The notes: generated by a model from the sequence alone, not told the origin. 64,000 nt of DNA from Siphonodentalium dalli (GCA_032622095.1 CP136069.1:153565043-153629042), one strand, 5' to 3'; shown: positions 21,438 to 33,238, numbered from the stretch's first letter. A program made the numbers and translations.

Positions 21438-21908
21438 ATGGATAACAAGAAAGCTGCAGAGCCATCCCCGTCGAAGGTGGTGGAACTCGATTTATCAGAA
21501 GATCAGATCAAAAGACTGAAAGAATTGTGGGAAATCTTGGGCACGAAACCCACAACAACATCAAGAACTGTCGGCCATGATGCGCTGCTAACGTTATTCA
21601 CCAAGTATCCGAAATATATGGCTGGGATTCCGCCTTTCATCGGGAAATCTATAGATATCGTTAAAAAGGAGTTCCTTTTTGTTATGATAGGAAATATTCT
21701 CAATAAAACTATTACAGAATTCTTGGAATGTCTCGGAAAAACTGTGAATGTTAGTGAATCAGTGGAACGAAGCTTGAAAGAGAAAATTAAAGTCGACGAC
21801 GGGCTGGACGTTATGTTCATTCTGTTAGACGAGAAACTGAGTGATGACTTCACGTCGGAAGACAGAGATCTGCTTACGAACTTCGTTCACCAACTGAGTC
21901 AAGTATGA
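21438..21908 (+). CDS. Globin-fold protein without heme-ligand histidines
   Basis: The frame encodes 156 residues, a normal globin length. A 3' splice site (TCTTCTCATTTCAG, ending at 21404) opens the exon, with a 33-bp leader before ATG 21438. Helix A contains LSEDQIKRLKELW, with the usual Trp at 31. The B-C region VGHDALLTLFTKYPKYM and the CD corner GIPPFIGKSI (Phe67 as CD1) are strongly globin-like. The distal E7 position and the proximal F8 position (about residue 103-104, in LECLGKTVNVS) lack His. The only histidines are 47 and 151, so ordinary heme coordination is unlikely. Helices G and H (about 112-152) are intact. No signal peptide suggests a cytosolic protein. The whole coding sequence lies in one exon, unusual for animal globins. 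Any upstream leader exon was not found. Confidence 0.75.
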   Translation: MDNKKAAEPSPSKVVELDLSEDQIKRLKELWEILGTKPTTTSRTVGHDALLTLFTKYPKYMAGIPPFIGKSIDIVKKEFLFVMIGNILNKTITEFLECLGKTVNVSESVERSLKEKIKVDDGLDVMFILLDEKLSDDFTSEDRDLLTNFVHQLSQV

Positions 21909-22104
21909 AACGTGTGGTGTGTCTTGCTTAGTTATGTCCGGAATTCACATACCATATGTGTTCTTAGATCATTTCATGAAGCTGTACTCTACATGGTTAT
22001 GCCGTAGAGATAATATTGCACCAGTTCAAACCCTGGGAACTTTTTAATGTTCTGGTGGGGAGCTTAGAACATTAGAAAATAACGCAGGGTAATATATTTC
22101 TTAG
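21909..22104 (+). other. Likely 3' untranslated region of the globin-like gene
   Basis: Begins ACGTGTGGTGTGTCTTGC after the stop. No canonical AATAAA appears before the MITE at 22105, so the end of the transcript is uncertain. Confidence 0.4.
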
Positions 22105-22592
22105 TTAAAGGTACTCAATCCGATAAAACTCATCTCAATTACTATTTCAATGGCTTCGGGGGTCAAAAATATTTGATTCGAGTCGAGGAAGTCACCCATC
22201 AAAGCTCAGATTTGTTAGATATCGATTTTAGAAATCTATTATTTTTCATTATCGGGAATTCTTTCTGGCCCAGTACGTAGTCAAAATTGCGTTATTATTA
22301 CCACTTGATTTTAGAGTTATCCATCCTTGTCTGTTTGAATAGAGTTTTGGTGTACTCATCTCGAGCAGGTTTCAAAATTGACGGCAATTATTAGTACTCA
22401 TCTCGAGAAATTAACAAATTTAAAAAATCAATATCTAATAACTCTGAGCTTTGTTTGATGGGTTCCTCGACTCGAATCAAATATTTTTTACCCCCAAAGC
22501 CAAAGAAATAGTAATATAGGACCCTCTGATCGGATTGTTGTTGTTGGAATCTGTTGAGACGGGGACCCTCTGTTCGGATTGAGTACCTTTAA
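22105..22592. mobile_element. TTAA-flanked MITE, AGGTACTCAATCCGAT family, full length
   Basis: Ends TTAAAGGTACTCAATCCGAT and CGGATTGAGTACCTTTAA. Subterminal inverted blocks include AAAATATTTGATTCGAGTCG and CGACTCGAATCAAATATTTT. The length is 488 bp. Copies occur at 30307-30783 (near-identical), 36809-37116, 45624-46088 and a truncated one at 28409-28651. All have TTAA at both ends, compatible with piggyBac-like target choice, but no autonomous partner was seen. Internal short frames are not genes. Confidence 0.85.
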
Positions 22593-22616
22593 TATACCAA
22601 TAACTTGATTTTGGAG

Positions 22617-22757
22617 GGCGTTATGGTTTATTAAGGGCCCAACAGAAATGATTAACAGCCCGATGGGTTCATTAACGGTCCGAGACGAAGTCGAGGGCCA
22701 TTAATGGCCACATCGGGCTGTTAATCATTTCAGGAGTGCCGTTAATAAACCTAACAC
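22617..22757. repeat. Long inverted repeat
   Basis: GTTATGGTTTATTAAGGGCC with AAATGATTAACAGCCCGATG faces CATCGGGCTGTTAATCATTT and GCCGTTAATAAACCTAAC. A related phrase, GGGCGTTATGGC, lies at about 23277. Confidence 0.75.
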
Positions 22758-23675
22758 CCGACAAAATCATGTTATTACTATTATTACCACTCTCTGAAAT
22801 GAAACCCAACTAGAACATAGATGAGTGAGTAAGCAGCAATGTGTCAACTGAAATAATAACTCTTTTAATAATTTGGTGATAATTGGTATCTCTTGATTGA
22901 AACATTTTTTCGAACGATCACACAAAATGTAAACAATTCAAACCATGTGTCGTCTGTTTGTTGTCAAACAAATTGTTACGTGACTAATTAATATTGTATT
23001 TACCACGAAAATAGGGCCATATCTAAGGAAAATTCAGTCAGAAATCTAATTTATTCCATATGTTAGATAACACTTACTCACCTTGAATGTGTTGTTGGTC
23101 TGTTATTACATCTACTACAGTAAAATGTCAGTTTTATTCGTAATAATATACTATAATCTTGTTTTAACAGAAATTCCGAATTCAGAAATTAGGACGCGTT
23201 CGATTAGATTCCTAGCAAATCGCAACCCGGAAGCGGGCCATTAATATCGTTAACGCATAACTTCCGGTTTGATGCCGGGCGTTATGGCTTTTTACCGTTC
23301 GGGTAAAATTGTTTTAATATACTAGAGAAAGCCCTGTTAAGTGGTAATAATAGTCAATACCTGGTATTTGATATTGTATTTCACAGTAAGTGAAGATCAT
23401 AGCTCATGACCTCGAGATTGCACGATTTATGCGATCTCTGTGAGCTTTATTTCATTCTGCGTCGCCCGCCAACAATCGTGAAAATTCTCCTGTTAATATC
23501 GTTTATCAAGAAATATACTCACAGTTTATTCCTAAATCGTACAACACTGAACTGTGGCATTCTCCTAGCTATGCTGTGAAATACGTTATTAATGAACAGG
23601 TGGGGCCTATAATAATCAAATAAGAGATAAACCCACTCAGTTATTGTTTCAATGCTATCAAGTTAAATCCCCCAT
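22758..23675. other. Non-coding, nothing recognised
   Basis: No supported frame. It separates the globin-like gene from its decayed duplicate. Confidence 0.5.
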
Positions 23676-23826
23676 CTCGGAAAACCCGTCAATGTTGCTG
23701 AATCAGTAGACAGAAGCTTGAAGGAGAAAATGGAAGTCGACGACGTCTGTTGAATGAGAAACTTGTCATGACTTGTCACGAATTTCACCAACTAAGTCAA
23801 ACATGAGACGTATGATCTGGCACATC
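23676..23826 (+). pseudogene. Decayed duplicate of the 3' part of the globin-like exon
   Basis: CTCGGAAAACCCGTCAATGT onward matches 21732 onward of the globin-like exon (codons LGK-VNV-ESV-RSLKEK with VDD). The copy then deletes much of the G helix, loses frame, and rejoins at GAGAAACTTGTCATGAC and TTCACCAACTAAGTCAAACA. It ends with TGA and a related 3' flank. The His-less LGK(P/T)VN segment is shared by both copies. It shows a past tandem duplication of the gene. Confidence 0.8.
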
Positions 23827-24009
23827 CTAACTCAACTACTTACTACCAGGTAGTGTTTACTATGATAGTTGCAGTAGCTGAAACATGCACCCCTCGGGAG
23901 CCTTTATTCAGCATCGGAGGGGTCTGCGCCCCCTGCACAAAGGCGCCTGCGGTCATTTGAACAGTTTTATGTAAACAACAAAAAATTTAATTAGCTTTTT
24001 TTTTTTTTT
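23827..24009. other. Non-coding spacer ending in a T run
   Basis: CACCCCTCGGGAGCC and CGGAGGGGTCTGCGCCCC lie at 23888-23935. A poly-T run precedes the MITE at 24010. Confidence 0.5.
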
Positions 24010-24597
24010 TTAAAGGGATACTGTACCCAAATGTTGTTGTTGGTTTCTGTAGTCTCTGAGTCGGAGAATAAGATAACAATTTTTCCATTATTTGAAAGTC
24101 TGTTGAGTACGAAGTAGTGTTACGGATGGCAAATTGACCGGAATGCAAAAATACAAATTGTTGTTGAGTAATTTTTGTACAGTTTTCAACCAAATGTATC
24201 AAATAAAAGTGTTATTATATATGCATACTAGTCCCATATACTCATTTATCGTCACTAGTCAGTGAGTGGCTTGAGTTTTCTCCCCGTATCGGCATAATGT
24301 TTCAAACGATCGTGTGTGCAATGGGTTTACTAATCCAGTATCCCTCAATTATAATTTGATTACATCTGGTACACGGAAATTCGTATTTTAATTTACGCCA
24401 TTTTATGGCTCCAGCCATAAATTCAATTTATATTAAATTCTTAACTTTTAAATTATTACATTTTAAGATAGCCTATTAACCTGGGCGTTTACAGAATACA
24501 TCTTCGACTCAAATTACTTATATTTCTATATATTATCGATAATAGATCGTTGTTATCATCGGAAATTTATTTAAAATGGCGTACAGTACCCCTTTAA
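24010..24597. mobile_element. TTAA-flanked MITE, AAGGGGTACTGTAC family
   Basis: Ends TTAAAGGGATACTGTACCC and GGCGTACAGTACCCCTTTAA. An inverted partial copy lies at 44610-44935 (shared TTCGACTCAAATTAC and TATTATCGATAATA blocks). Elements with the same termini occur at 31961-32311 and 46580-47085. Confidence 0.75.
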
Positions 24598-27411
24598 TTG
24601 AATGTTTTTATTGCCATATGCAATTTAATGGAGATCTTTATTGCTTAAAGCGGAAATATTTGAATATATATATTATGACACCTTGTAGCCATTATGAACT
24701 CATTGCATCAATGGGAGTTGGGTTGGGTGGAATTTTATATTTTAAACTTTCATTATTATTTAGTAAGTATAGTTTTATTTATTAAACACATCATTTATTC
24801 TTCGTTGTGATATTATTTTTCGGATAAATGTGCTTATTATGTGGATACCAAATGTATGTTATGTTTGGTGTTATATTATATTGTGAAATAAAATAAGTGA
24901 ACTTGAACTTGATTGTATACATTGTGATAGGAACCAAAGGCGGTGGAATGTCAGCCGATCATTGAATTAACGCGACCATATTTTTCTGGAGGCTGAACTT
25001 GAGATACCAGTTGCCAAATGCAAAATTTCGGTCAGGTTAAAAGGGTGAAAATTGGATTCAATTTAATTACTATATATTCATCATGTTGGATACCACAGAG
25101 TACGGGTATGTGGATAATTACAATATAACACATATATAGTATATAGTGAGCGATGCGTGATGATTTTTGAGTGATTATTCTGTGCAAGATAATACACAAT
25201 ATATCGAATATATAGTAAAATTATTTAGTTCAACAAGTATTTAATTCAACAACCCATGGTGGTGTCCTGACGTGTGTGGTTATAGAATGCATCAAGAGAG
25301 CCGAAAGAGTGGCATAACCATTTTAATGATTTTGTGTTCTCTTCCCCTTTCCAGAATTGAATAGTTCATTCAATTAAATAATATTCGGTTTTCGGTAGAA
25401 GTAGGGCTTTATATATCTCTCGCGTAGAATCTGTAGTGCATGGCATTTTAAGATTACATGGAATTCATCATCTCAGATTCTCATTCATAGAGTTTACCAC
25501 GAGCCTATGAATGAGAATCTGAGAGGATTAATTCCATAATATTTAAAGAAATACGGATAGGTATAGTGTGCATAGTATATTATATTTCTATTAGGTACGG
25601 CAATCTTCCATTCGATAATTTGTAAGGCCGGTACGGATTTCGGTAAAAAATAAGTTGACACTGCATGGACGAGCCCTCGAAATATCTCGTTATTACGTGC
25701 GCTCGCGCAACAGTATGGCGATCAGACAGATTCGTACGTTGGTGTCACCCTACTCCGTTTCACTCCATGACGTCTCCAAAAACGACGTAAAACCTCGTGG
25801 CCTTCTGACATTTTTACTGTGCCGCGTTTTTGCTATGTTTATTTTATGTGTTGTTTTCGATTATTTGTTTGTCGCCGATATCGCCATTTGTCGGGATTCC
25901 CTGTTTCTATATTTAAAACTGGCATGCTCGTAGTGAGCCTCGATTTCGATTTTTTTCTCCCAGGTCAAAATACGTCAGAGTTATGACAAAAATAGATCGA
26001 CCTACATTTTCTCCATCAGAACTCTACATCAAAGAGTCTATAGACTCCTTCGGGACCTACATAGACTCCTTAATTTGGGTATTTTTACTTATAATTGGGA
26101 AGTTTTATCATTTTTGGTTCGTGCGAAGACCTCTTTTTATCGTGCGGGAAAAGAGAGACATTCAAAACGCGATTTCGTAATTCGACGCAATAGGCTGAAT
26201 AGCCTAACCTTCAGCCGAGTTCCGGGTCAAATACGACGAATGACGTAACACAAAACAAAACGCATTTGTTGACACAAACACCATTTGAAGAGTTTATTAT
26301 TACATAAAATGATCGTTATTGATTAATTATTGATTAATTATTGATATTTATTGTTGCATATTGGCTGCTATCAATATTTACACAAATGGTATTAATTATT
26401 TCTTATAATTGCTCCTTTGGTCAACTTTGACTATCGGAAAATGAAAATCAAAATATGCCGCTGAAAAAAATGTAATCGATATTAAAGTCTCATCCTTTCG
26501 GCAACATGGAATTGGTTTTAATTACTTAAATGATTAATATAGTAATTTGCCTTTTATCTGTGATGAAATGAGAAATGGTAATTGTCTTTTTTTGCTAACA
26601 TTAAATTAAATTAAATAAATAAAATAAAATACAGTGAAATTATTTTTTAAATTATTGTTTATTACATTTTTGCACACGTTGGCATCTCTCTGAGTGCATT
26701 CTAGTTTACTTATGTGTTGGACGGACGAATAACAAAATACGATTGTCGCCACCCCGAAAAAAACTATTTTATTGTATAATTTGAGGAGAAATATTTCAAC
26801 ATTTGAGAATTAATTATTTAATGTAATTAATTATTAGTGCCATGTTAAGACATTTGATGTCAACGGGACCTATATCTAATAAGATTCCCCGGGTCAAATT
26901 GTACTCATATTTGCAAACTTTCAGCTCCGATGGTCCAGCTGTTTCTGAATAAACAATCAATAGATGAAAGCCGCGAGCCTTTCAAGTTTGACACTGTGTG
27001 TCGCTAGCAGTCCTTCATGTGACGTCACATGAAGGAAGACGGCATAATCCATAATGTAGGTATTCAATCGCACGAATCGGCATAACTTCAGTTACGGGCG
27101 GCCTATCACAAAAAATCGTTACTGCAACATGCTAAGTGAAGTAGCGGGCATCGATAATTACACCGGTGTAACCCTTTAAACTTACAAAGGGCCACCCCAT
27201 GCACCACAACGTTTATTTGCTCGAGATCGAATGTTTCCGAATAATAAATATGGAACTGGGAATATGTAGGCGATGTCGCCGTAATTCCATTTGTCGTATT
27301 TCTTCCGAAGAACCGAAAATAGGCTTCTTAGTTAGCTTAGAAACGTCTGCATGTATTTCATTCCCTTGAAAACCCCGGTGAATGTAGCGGTCCAGGACAC
27401 GTGATGCTATT
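24598..27411. other. Non-coding, with one strong hairpin
   Basis: CTCAGATTCTCATTCATAG (25472-25490) is exactly inverted at 25505-25523. Frames at 25655-25933 and 25983-26180 have no recognisable domain and no clear splice context. 26280-26900 is very AT-rich (ATTGATTAATTATTGATTAA at about 26318). Confidence 0.5.
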
Positions 27412-27419
27412 CTCATTGT

Positions 27420-27667
27420 CAAGCCTTGAAATAGTGTGTCTGTCATTTGCAGAATGAGGTCCCCGGAGGCCGAGGGTGAATTTAGTGATGCTACCCCTCA
27501 TAGCGGGTTAGCATCACCAAATTCACCCTCTGGGGATCTCATTCTGCTTACACCTCAGCAGAATGAGGTTCCCAGAGGGTGAATTTGGTGATGCTAGCCC
27601 GCTATGCGGGGTAGCATCCTCTGGGGATCCCATTCTGCAAATGACAGACACGCTATTTCAAGGCTTG
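27420..27667. mobile_element. hAT-like MITE, full length, with 8-bp target duplication
   Basis: Terminal repeats CAAGCCTTGAAATAGTGTGT and ACGCTATTTCAAGGCTTG are flanked by CTCATTGT on both sides (27412-27419 and 27668-27675). Inside are two hairpins built from GCAGAATGAGG and GGTGAATTT with GCCCGCTATGCGGGG-type loops. An 8-bp duplication and CA...TG ends fit the hAT superfamily. Confidence 0.9.
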
Positions 27668-27675
27668 CTCATTGT

Positions 27676-28408
27676 GCGATGTAACAGTAGTTTTGCGAAA
27701 CATCTTGTATACAATGTAATGTCATGCACATACAAATTATGCTATGACTGAATTTATTTACACTCGTAATATGTCAATCATTTATTATGCACTCTCTTCT
27801 CGCTGTGGTTTGTGTGTGCATTCATATTCAACGAGATGTCTTAATTTAACACGTTCCCCGTGACTGGGCATACTACTACAATCGATTCATTGTAACAGGG
27901 AGTGGTGATAAACTCGATTTTATAACAAGGATGACTACTTTGAATTAAAATTAAAATGATTCGGTCACTCGGCCGAAAAAAAGTGGCGCATGTTCAACAG
28001 GTTTTCGGTGTACGCCCCACTAAATAAAGTGTAAATAAAATCTATTTTTAATTGGGGCTGTCACTCCGCGAGCGCCTGGATTAAGGATTTGAAACGCTTC
28101 CCGGGAGGGTACATTACTGAGTAAACAGGTAAGTCACTGGGGTTTATTGGGGGGTCATGGTGTTAATATGGGTATAAGGAATGTTCACAAGAGGTGTCAA
28201 CACAGTCGTTACAAATTGATCACTCGCGTATTTCATAACTTTGCATGTGAAAGGGCTCATTTAATTTTAAAGCCATCAACGTACGACATTAATACATGCA
28301 GCAATTAATTACTTTTGGGACATTCCGGCGAGCCAAATACATCAGGTAGAAAAATACTAACAATCTAAGGGTACGTTTACACACTATAAAGTTGTATGGC
28401 ATTTGTTT
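27676..28408. other. Non-coding, nothing recognised
   Basis: No supported frame or repeat. Confidence 0.5.
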
Positions 28409-28651
28409 TTTAAAGATGCATAATCCGATTAAGCGCCCTTCAATTACTATTTATTTGGATTCGGGGGTAAACAAGATTTGATTCGAGTCGATGAATCCAC
28501 CTATCAACGCTCAGAGTTATTAGATATCGATTTTTGAAATCTATTTTTTTTCACCATCGACTTATTAGTGGCCTAGTAAAAAAGTCTACGAGCCGACGGT
28601 CTCGGACCAAATTGCGGATGAAGATGGATAACTCTAAAATCAAGAGGCTTT
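28409..28651. mobile_element. Truncated copy of the AGGTACTCAATCCGAT MITE
   Basis: TTAAAGATGCATAATCCGAT, then GGGGGTAAACAAGATTTGAT and GAAGATGGATAACTCTAAAA, are shared with 45624-46088. The right half is missing. Confidence 0.7.
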
Positions 28652-28784
28652 GTGTTGATAATAGGGCCAAATTTTGTCGAACAACATGTTGATAAATAAC
28701 AAATGACCAAATACCCACACAAAATACCGTGCATAGTGATCAGTATATAACACACACTTTTATAAATACAAAAATAAGACTCCC

Positions 28785-28968
28785 AAAGGGAGCCTCTCAT
28801 ACATAAGAGAATACATTGACCTAACAATATTTACCTTTACCTTGTAAGCCAGTCCATTCTCTTATATATGCGAGGCTCCCTATGGGACGTTCGCATATAT
28901 AAGATAATGCACCGGGGCAGGATCTTTAATGATGTACCAGCGGACTCCCCCACGAAAGGGTTAAGGTA
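28785..28968. mobile_element. Decayed TTAA MITE with two hairpin modules
   Basis: Contains CATAAGAGAATACATTGACC, CCATTCTCTTATATATGCGA and the inverse GCATATATAAGATAATGCAC, followed by the right end GAAAGGGTTAA at about 28957-28967. Confidence 0.65.
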
Positions 28969-29009
28969 ATACAAATAGACGACAGATAACTAAAACTGCA
29001 GAATGAGTT

Positions 29010-29480
29010 CTATTTATTGAGGGAAATGTTTTGATAATAAGTTCAACACACGACCTATTGTAGTTTGTTGAACTTATTATCTGAACATTTCCTGTGGGAT
29101 GACTACTCATCAATGATACTTTATTATAGAACGGGTTAAACTTATTATCGGAACATTTCTCATGGGATGACTACTCATCAATGATGCTTTCGTATAGACA
29201 GGGTTAAACTATTTATCTGAACATTGCCTATGGGATAACTACTCCTAAATGATGCTTTAGTATAGACAGGGTTAAACTTATTATCTGGACATTTCCTATG
29301 GGATAACTACTCCTCAATGATGCTTTAGTATAGACAGGGTTAAACTTATTATCTGGACATTGCCTATGGGATAACTACTCCTCAATGATGCTTTAGTATA
29401 GACAGGGTTAAACTTATTATCTGAACATTGCCTATGGGTGATTACTCATCAATGATACTTTAGTATGGAAAGGGTTAATA
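29010..29480. repeat. Minisatellite, unit about 67 bp, six copies
   Basis: The unit reads AAACTTATTATCTGAACATT, TTCCTATGGGATAACTACTC, CTCAATGATGCTTTAGTATA, GACAGGGTT. The first copy is preceded by an inverted partner (GGGAAATGTTTTGATAATAA at about 29020). A single-unit version with the same inversion is at 40876-40980. The array thus looks like expansion of one terminus of a foldback element. Confidence 0.85.
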
Positions 29481-30306
29481 GACACCTTTCGCATAATGAA
29501 CTACACGTAATACGTAAGAATTACGAATAGCTTATAGTAGTCGTGAATTTGTCGGCGGACGGGGCAAAAACCTTTTCGCAGAATTGACGACTACGCGTGT
29601 CACTTTGTGAGAAAATAGTGGGGCAAGGGGACACCTTTCAGTGCATGAACTAATTGTCCCCAAAGAGAATTAGGCATCTGTGCAGGTATATGTCGAGGGC
29701 AAGGGGTTGGAGTATATTACATAACCCATGCGTTACCTCTACCAAATAAGTGGTTACCAACAATCCAACGTACAAGCGCCATTCTCATAACTTTTGTTAA
29801 CCTCGATCCCACCATTCGATAACTTACTTAGGTGTGCCAGAAGTACAACACCCCACCGGTAAAATATTATATTTACATAGCCCGTCTGTGTTACACTAAA
29901 TCGTGGTCGGTGATTGGTCAACTGCCAATTTGGGCCACCGGTTTCATATCCCAATAACAGACAGACCCCCAATAATACACAGGCCGTAACACGAACACGA
30001 ACTTCGGGATTCACAGACTTTGTTTGATTACTCTGCCGGTCAGATCCCAATGAATCTGTCAGTCATTTCTTAAATAAACAAAATGAAAGTGCCAGTTATA
30101 TTATGACGGTTAGTGATTCTGAATTGGCCATCCTAAGGTTTTGAGTAGAGGCTGCACACAGAAACACAAAACTGCATTAATTACATTCTATGTATCCATG
30201 CATGCCAGCAGAAATTAGTACGAGAGTACTATATTTTATTGTTGTTTAATAATGGCGTGTTCACATTGGCCAGCAACAAAATGTCTAAGAAAATCAGGTA
30301 CAAATG
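29481..30306. other. Non-coding, nothing recognised
   Basis: Minus-strand frame 29754-30050 has no recognisable domain. Confidence 0.5.
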
Positions 30307-30783
30307 TTAAAGGTACTCAACCCGATAAAACTCCTCTCAATTACTATTTCAATGGCTTCGGGGGTCAAAAATATTTGATTCGAGTCGAGGAAGTCACCCA
30401 TCAAAGCTCAGATTTGTTAGATATCGATTTTAGAAATCTATTATTTTTCATTATCGGGAATTCTTTCTGGCCCAGTACGTAGTCAATTATTACCACTTGA
30501 TTATAGAGTTATCCATCCTTGTCTGTTTGAATAGAATTTTGGCGTAAAATCTCGAGCATGTTACCAAATTGACGGCAGTTATAAGTACTCATCTCGAGAA
30601 CATAAGAATTTTCAAAAATCAATATCTAATAACTCTGAGATTTGTTTGATGGGTTCCTCGACTCGAATCAAATATTTTTTACCCCAAAAGCCAAAGAAAT
30701 AGTAATATAGGACCCTCTGATCGGATTGTTGTTGTTGGAATCTGTTGAGATGGGGACCCTCTTTACGGGTTGAGTACCTTTAA
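30307..30783. mobile_element. AGGTACTCAA MITE, full length
   Basis: Very close to 22105-22592. It has the same TTAA flanks, the same internal TCTGGCCCAGTACGTAGTCA and the same right-hand GACCCTCTGATCGGATTG block. High similarity implies recent movement. A 76-codon frame inside is shared by both copies and is element sequence. Confidence 0.85.
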
Positions 30784-31960
30784 CCTATCAATTTATTGCT
30801 GCCCATGTTTTACCCGTGAGCTCGTGGACTGATTATCAATGGGTTGTTTGGGGTTGTTTAGAATGACATTCGCACTGTGCAAACAATCTAAAGTTCATGT
30901 TGGACTATTCAACCGATGTATGACACCCATGAGAGACGTGGCTGGAGTGTCTCCGTTGGAGGGCAGTGCGTTTGGAGAGTCCCATCTTGGAATTTTAAAT
31001 TCCAATCCCACGGAGCAGACCGACGTTTTTAACGAAATTAGGAAAATAAATAACTAATTTCAAACCAAATACCTACATTCTGTTCAAAACATGTTGGGTC
31101 ACGCAACACAGTTCCAACTGTTGATACTTATGGCAAAATTGGGGGGGGGGGGGGGGGTGTGTGTGAGACACCACAATCATCCCATGTCGCCACGTCCTTT
31201 AACTCATGTACATGTAAAAAGGCATTCCAACCGAGCGAACGAGAAGACGTCCACGTTATTTGAGACAAGCACATGCTGTATTTTAATCGTAGATACATGT
31301 AAAGTATGTGGGTGTGGCACAAATTTCGTGTTAGGTTTTATAAATTGGCCGGTGGGGTTTAGCAAGTTAGTGTCCGATGACAGCACATACCCATATACAA
31401 GATATGTACTGCGGCGATTCTGACAATTTTACCTAACCAGAAATGGAATTATGTCATGATTTATTAGAACTGACGATAATATTATTGATGGATCATAACG
31501 CGAGTGTATATATGTATGGTCTGTGTGTGTTCCACCCAAAATGGTGGGTTTACACATTAAACAATTCAATGTAATTCCAAGATGAGTCATAAACTCACGG
31601 TACAGGGTTCATTTTTACTCCTCCCATTTCTCCATCACATAACATGTATAGATAATTAAAGACGCGGCTAATACTACACGCGTCATGCGTGCACCATTAA
31701 TGTGTGAAACCACTCTGTTTCACTTATATGCTCTATATATCAAGGGTATCTATCTATCTATCTATCTAAATTCGAATTCAAATACTTTATTGGTTTAAAA
31801 AACCCAATTTGGTTATAACCAAGAATGACAAACAGAAAAAAGCAACAACAAAAAAACATGATTTCTATACACAAATGTCATGAGCAATATATATCAAATG
31901 CATGGGTTGAGATAAGTGAAGATGACACATTACAGTCACATAACTGGTATAGGCGTATAC
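30784..31960. other. Repeat remnants, poly-G and (TCTA)n
   Basis: GAGACGTGGCTGGAGTGTCT at about 30933 belongs to the poly-G repeat family. A G run lies at about 31140-31157. A TCTA microsatellite is at about 31747-31768. Otherwise nothing is recognised. Confidence 0.55.
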
Positions 31961-32311
31961 TTAACGGGGTACTATACACAAAATCCGGTCAGTTATGGGA
32001 CCATCTCCTTTTATACTCAACAAATGAATGAATGTGAGCCATGGATTAGTGAAAAATAGACTCATTTGCTCTATAAACAATGCAAACAACATGGTGATTA
32101 TAATGAAAATGAATTTATGACTGGAGTCATAATTCATTTTCATAAACATGACCATGCTGTTTGCATCATTCGTAGAGCACACAAGTGTATTTTGCACTAA
32201 TCCATGCATGGCTAAAATTCATTCATTTGTTGCATATATTCTGTTGAGCATAAAATGAGATGGTCCCATAAATGGGAGGATTTTGTGTACAGTATATATA
32301 TACCCCTTTAA
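31961..32311. mobile_element. MITE with long terminal inverted repeats, GGGGTACT(A/G)TACAC type
   Basis: TTAACGGGGTACTATACACA with ATGGGACCATCTCC faces GAGATGGTCCCATAAATGGG, TTTTGTGTACAGTATATATA and TACCCCTTTAA. The arms continue inward (AATGAATTTATGACTGGAGT against GAGTCATAATTCATTTTCAT at about 32107-32142). Confidence 0.8.
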
Positions 32312-32385
32312 TGAGACGCTATAAGATTTATTTAATTAAGTTATTTGCATAATGTATATATTTTCCAGCAATGTGATTAGCCTTA

Positions 32386-32388
<3 letters not shown>

Positions 32389-32447
<59 letters not shown>
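32389..32447. repeat. (TC)n microsatellite
   Basis: About 29 uninterrupted TC repeats. Confidence 0.98.
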
Positions 32448-32449
<2 letters not shown>

Positions 32450-32599
32450 CCCACCCATCCCATCCCTATCTTTCCGCTGATAATATAAACCTACGATTAC
32501 AAACATAAATCACAAATAGTGTATGTTCTTTGTAACTACTAACATCTCCCAATCACAAAGAATTTTCGAATACTACTGCTATATACGGATTTTTTTTTT

Positions 32600-33238
32600 G
32601 CAGACCCTCCCCCCCCCCCCTGAAAGTTAATCGAAACTATAACGTTAAGGAACGTGACTAGAAGGTCTTCTTATGGGGTGTCCAGCATAAATTTTCAGTT
32701 TTCACACCTTTAAACCGGATCATATACCCATCTATGACATACGCAGGGTCGTGACGACAAGGGGTCGATTCGTTTCACCCCCTTGTGAACATGTTTTATC
32801 AGATGGATATCTCATTTACAGCCCACAGGGACGTCGCCACAAAGGGATTGGTTGGGTGTCTCAATCCCCTGCCCCAAATTTTGGTCAACATGTTCAACAG
32901 TTGGAAATTTCATACCTGACACAACATTAGATGGAAATTTCACAACAACAGTGGGTTGGTGTTCTCGTAGTTTGATTTTGAACAATTTATTAGTGGAAAA
33001 TGTGTTGTTTTTAAACAGTTTGGATTGAAATGGCCATCATTTAGAAAATTTTCAATCTTAGGGGGGGGGGGGGGGGGGTGTCAGTTTGAAGTTGGGAAGC
33101 TAAAAATGCCATAACAGAAGCTAGAATTTTGCAAGTTTCATGTTCAAATTTCAAACTTTTCTCCGGGTCCCCCCATGGCAAGTATAAAAACTAAATCGGA
33201 GGGGATCAATTTGACTGGAGTTAGACCTTTAGATGTTA
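32600..33238. repeat. Poly-G repeat family, part left of the Harbinger insertion
   Basis: GGAACGTGACTAGAAGGTCT, GTTGGAAATTTCATACCTGA and a G run (33061-33078) place it in the family of 18871-20979. Its minus strand continues on the far side of the Harbinger element at 34148. Confidence 0.65.

Noticed and set aside
25655-26180. Frames of 92 and 65 codons
   Set aside because: No motif, no splice context, no second copy. They could be chance in a slightly less AT-rich stretch.
30252-30482. 76-codon frame
   Set aside because: It lies mostly inside a MITE and is shared with another MITE copy.
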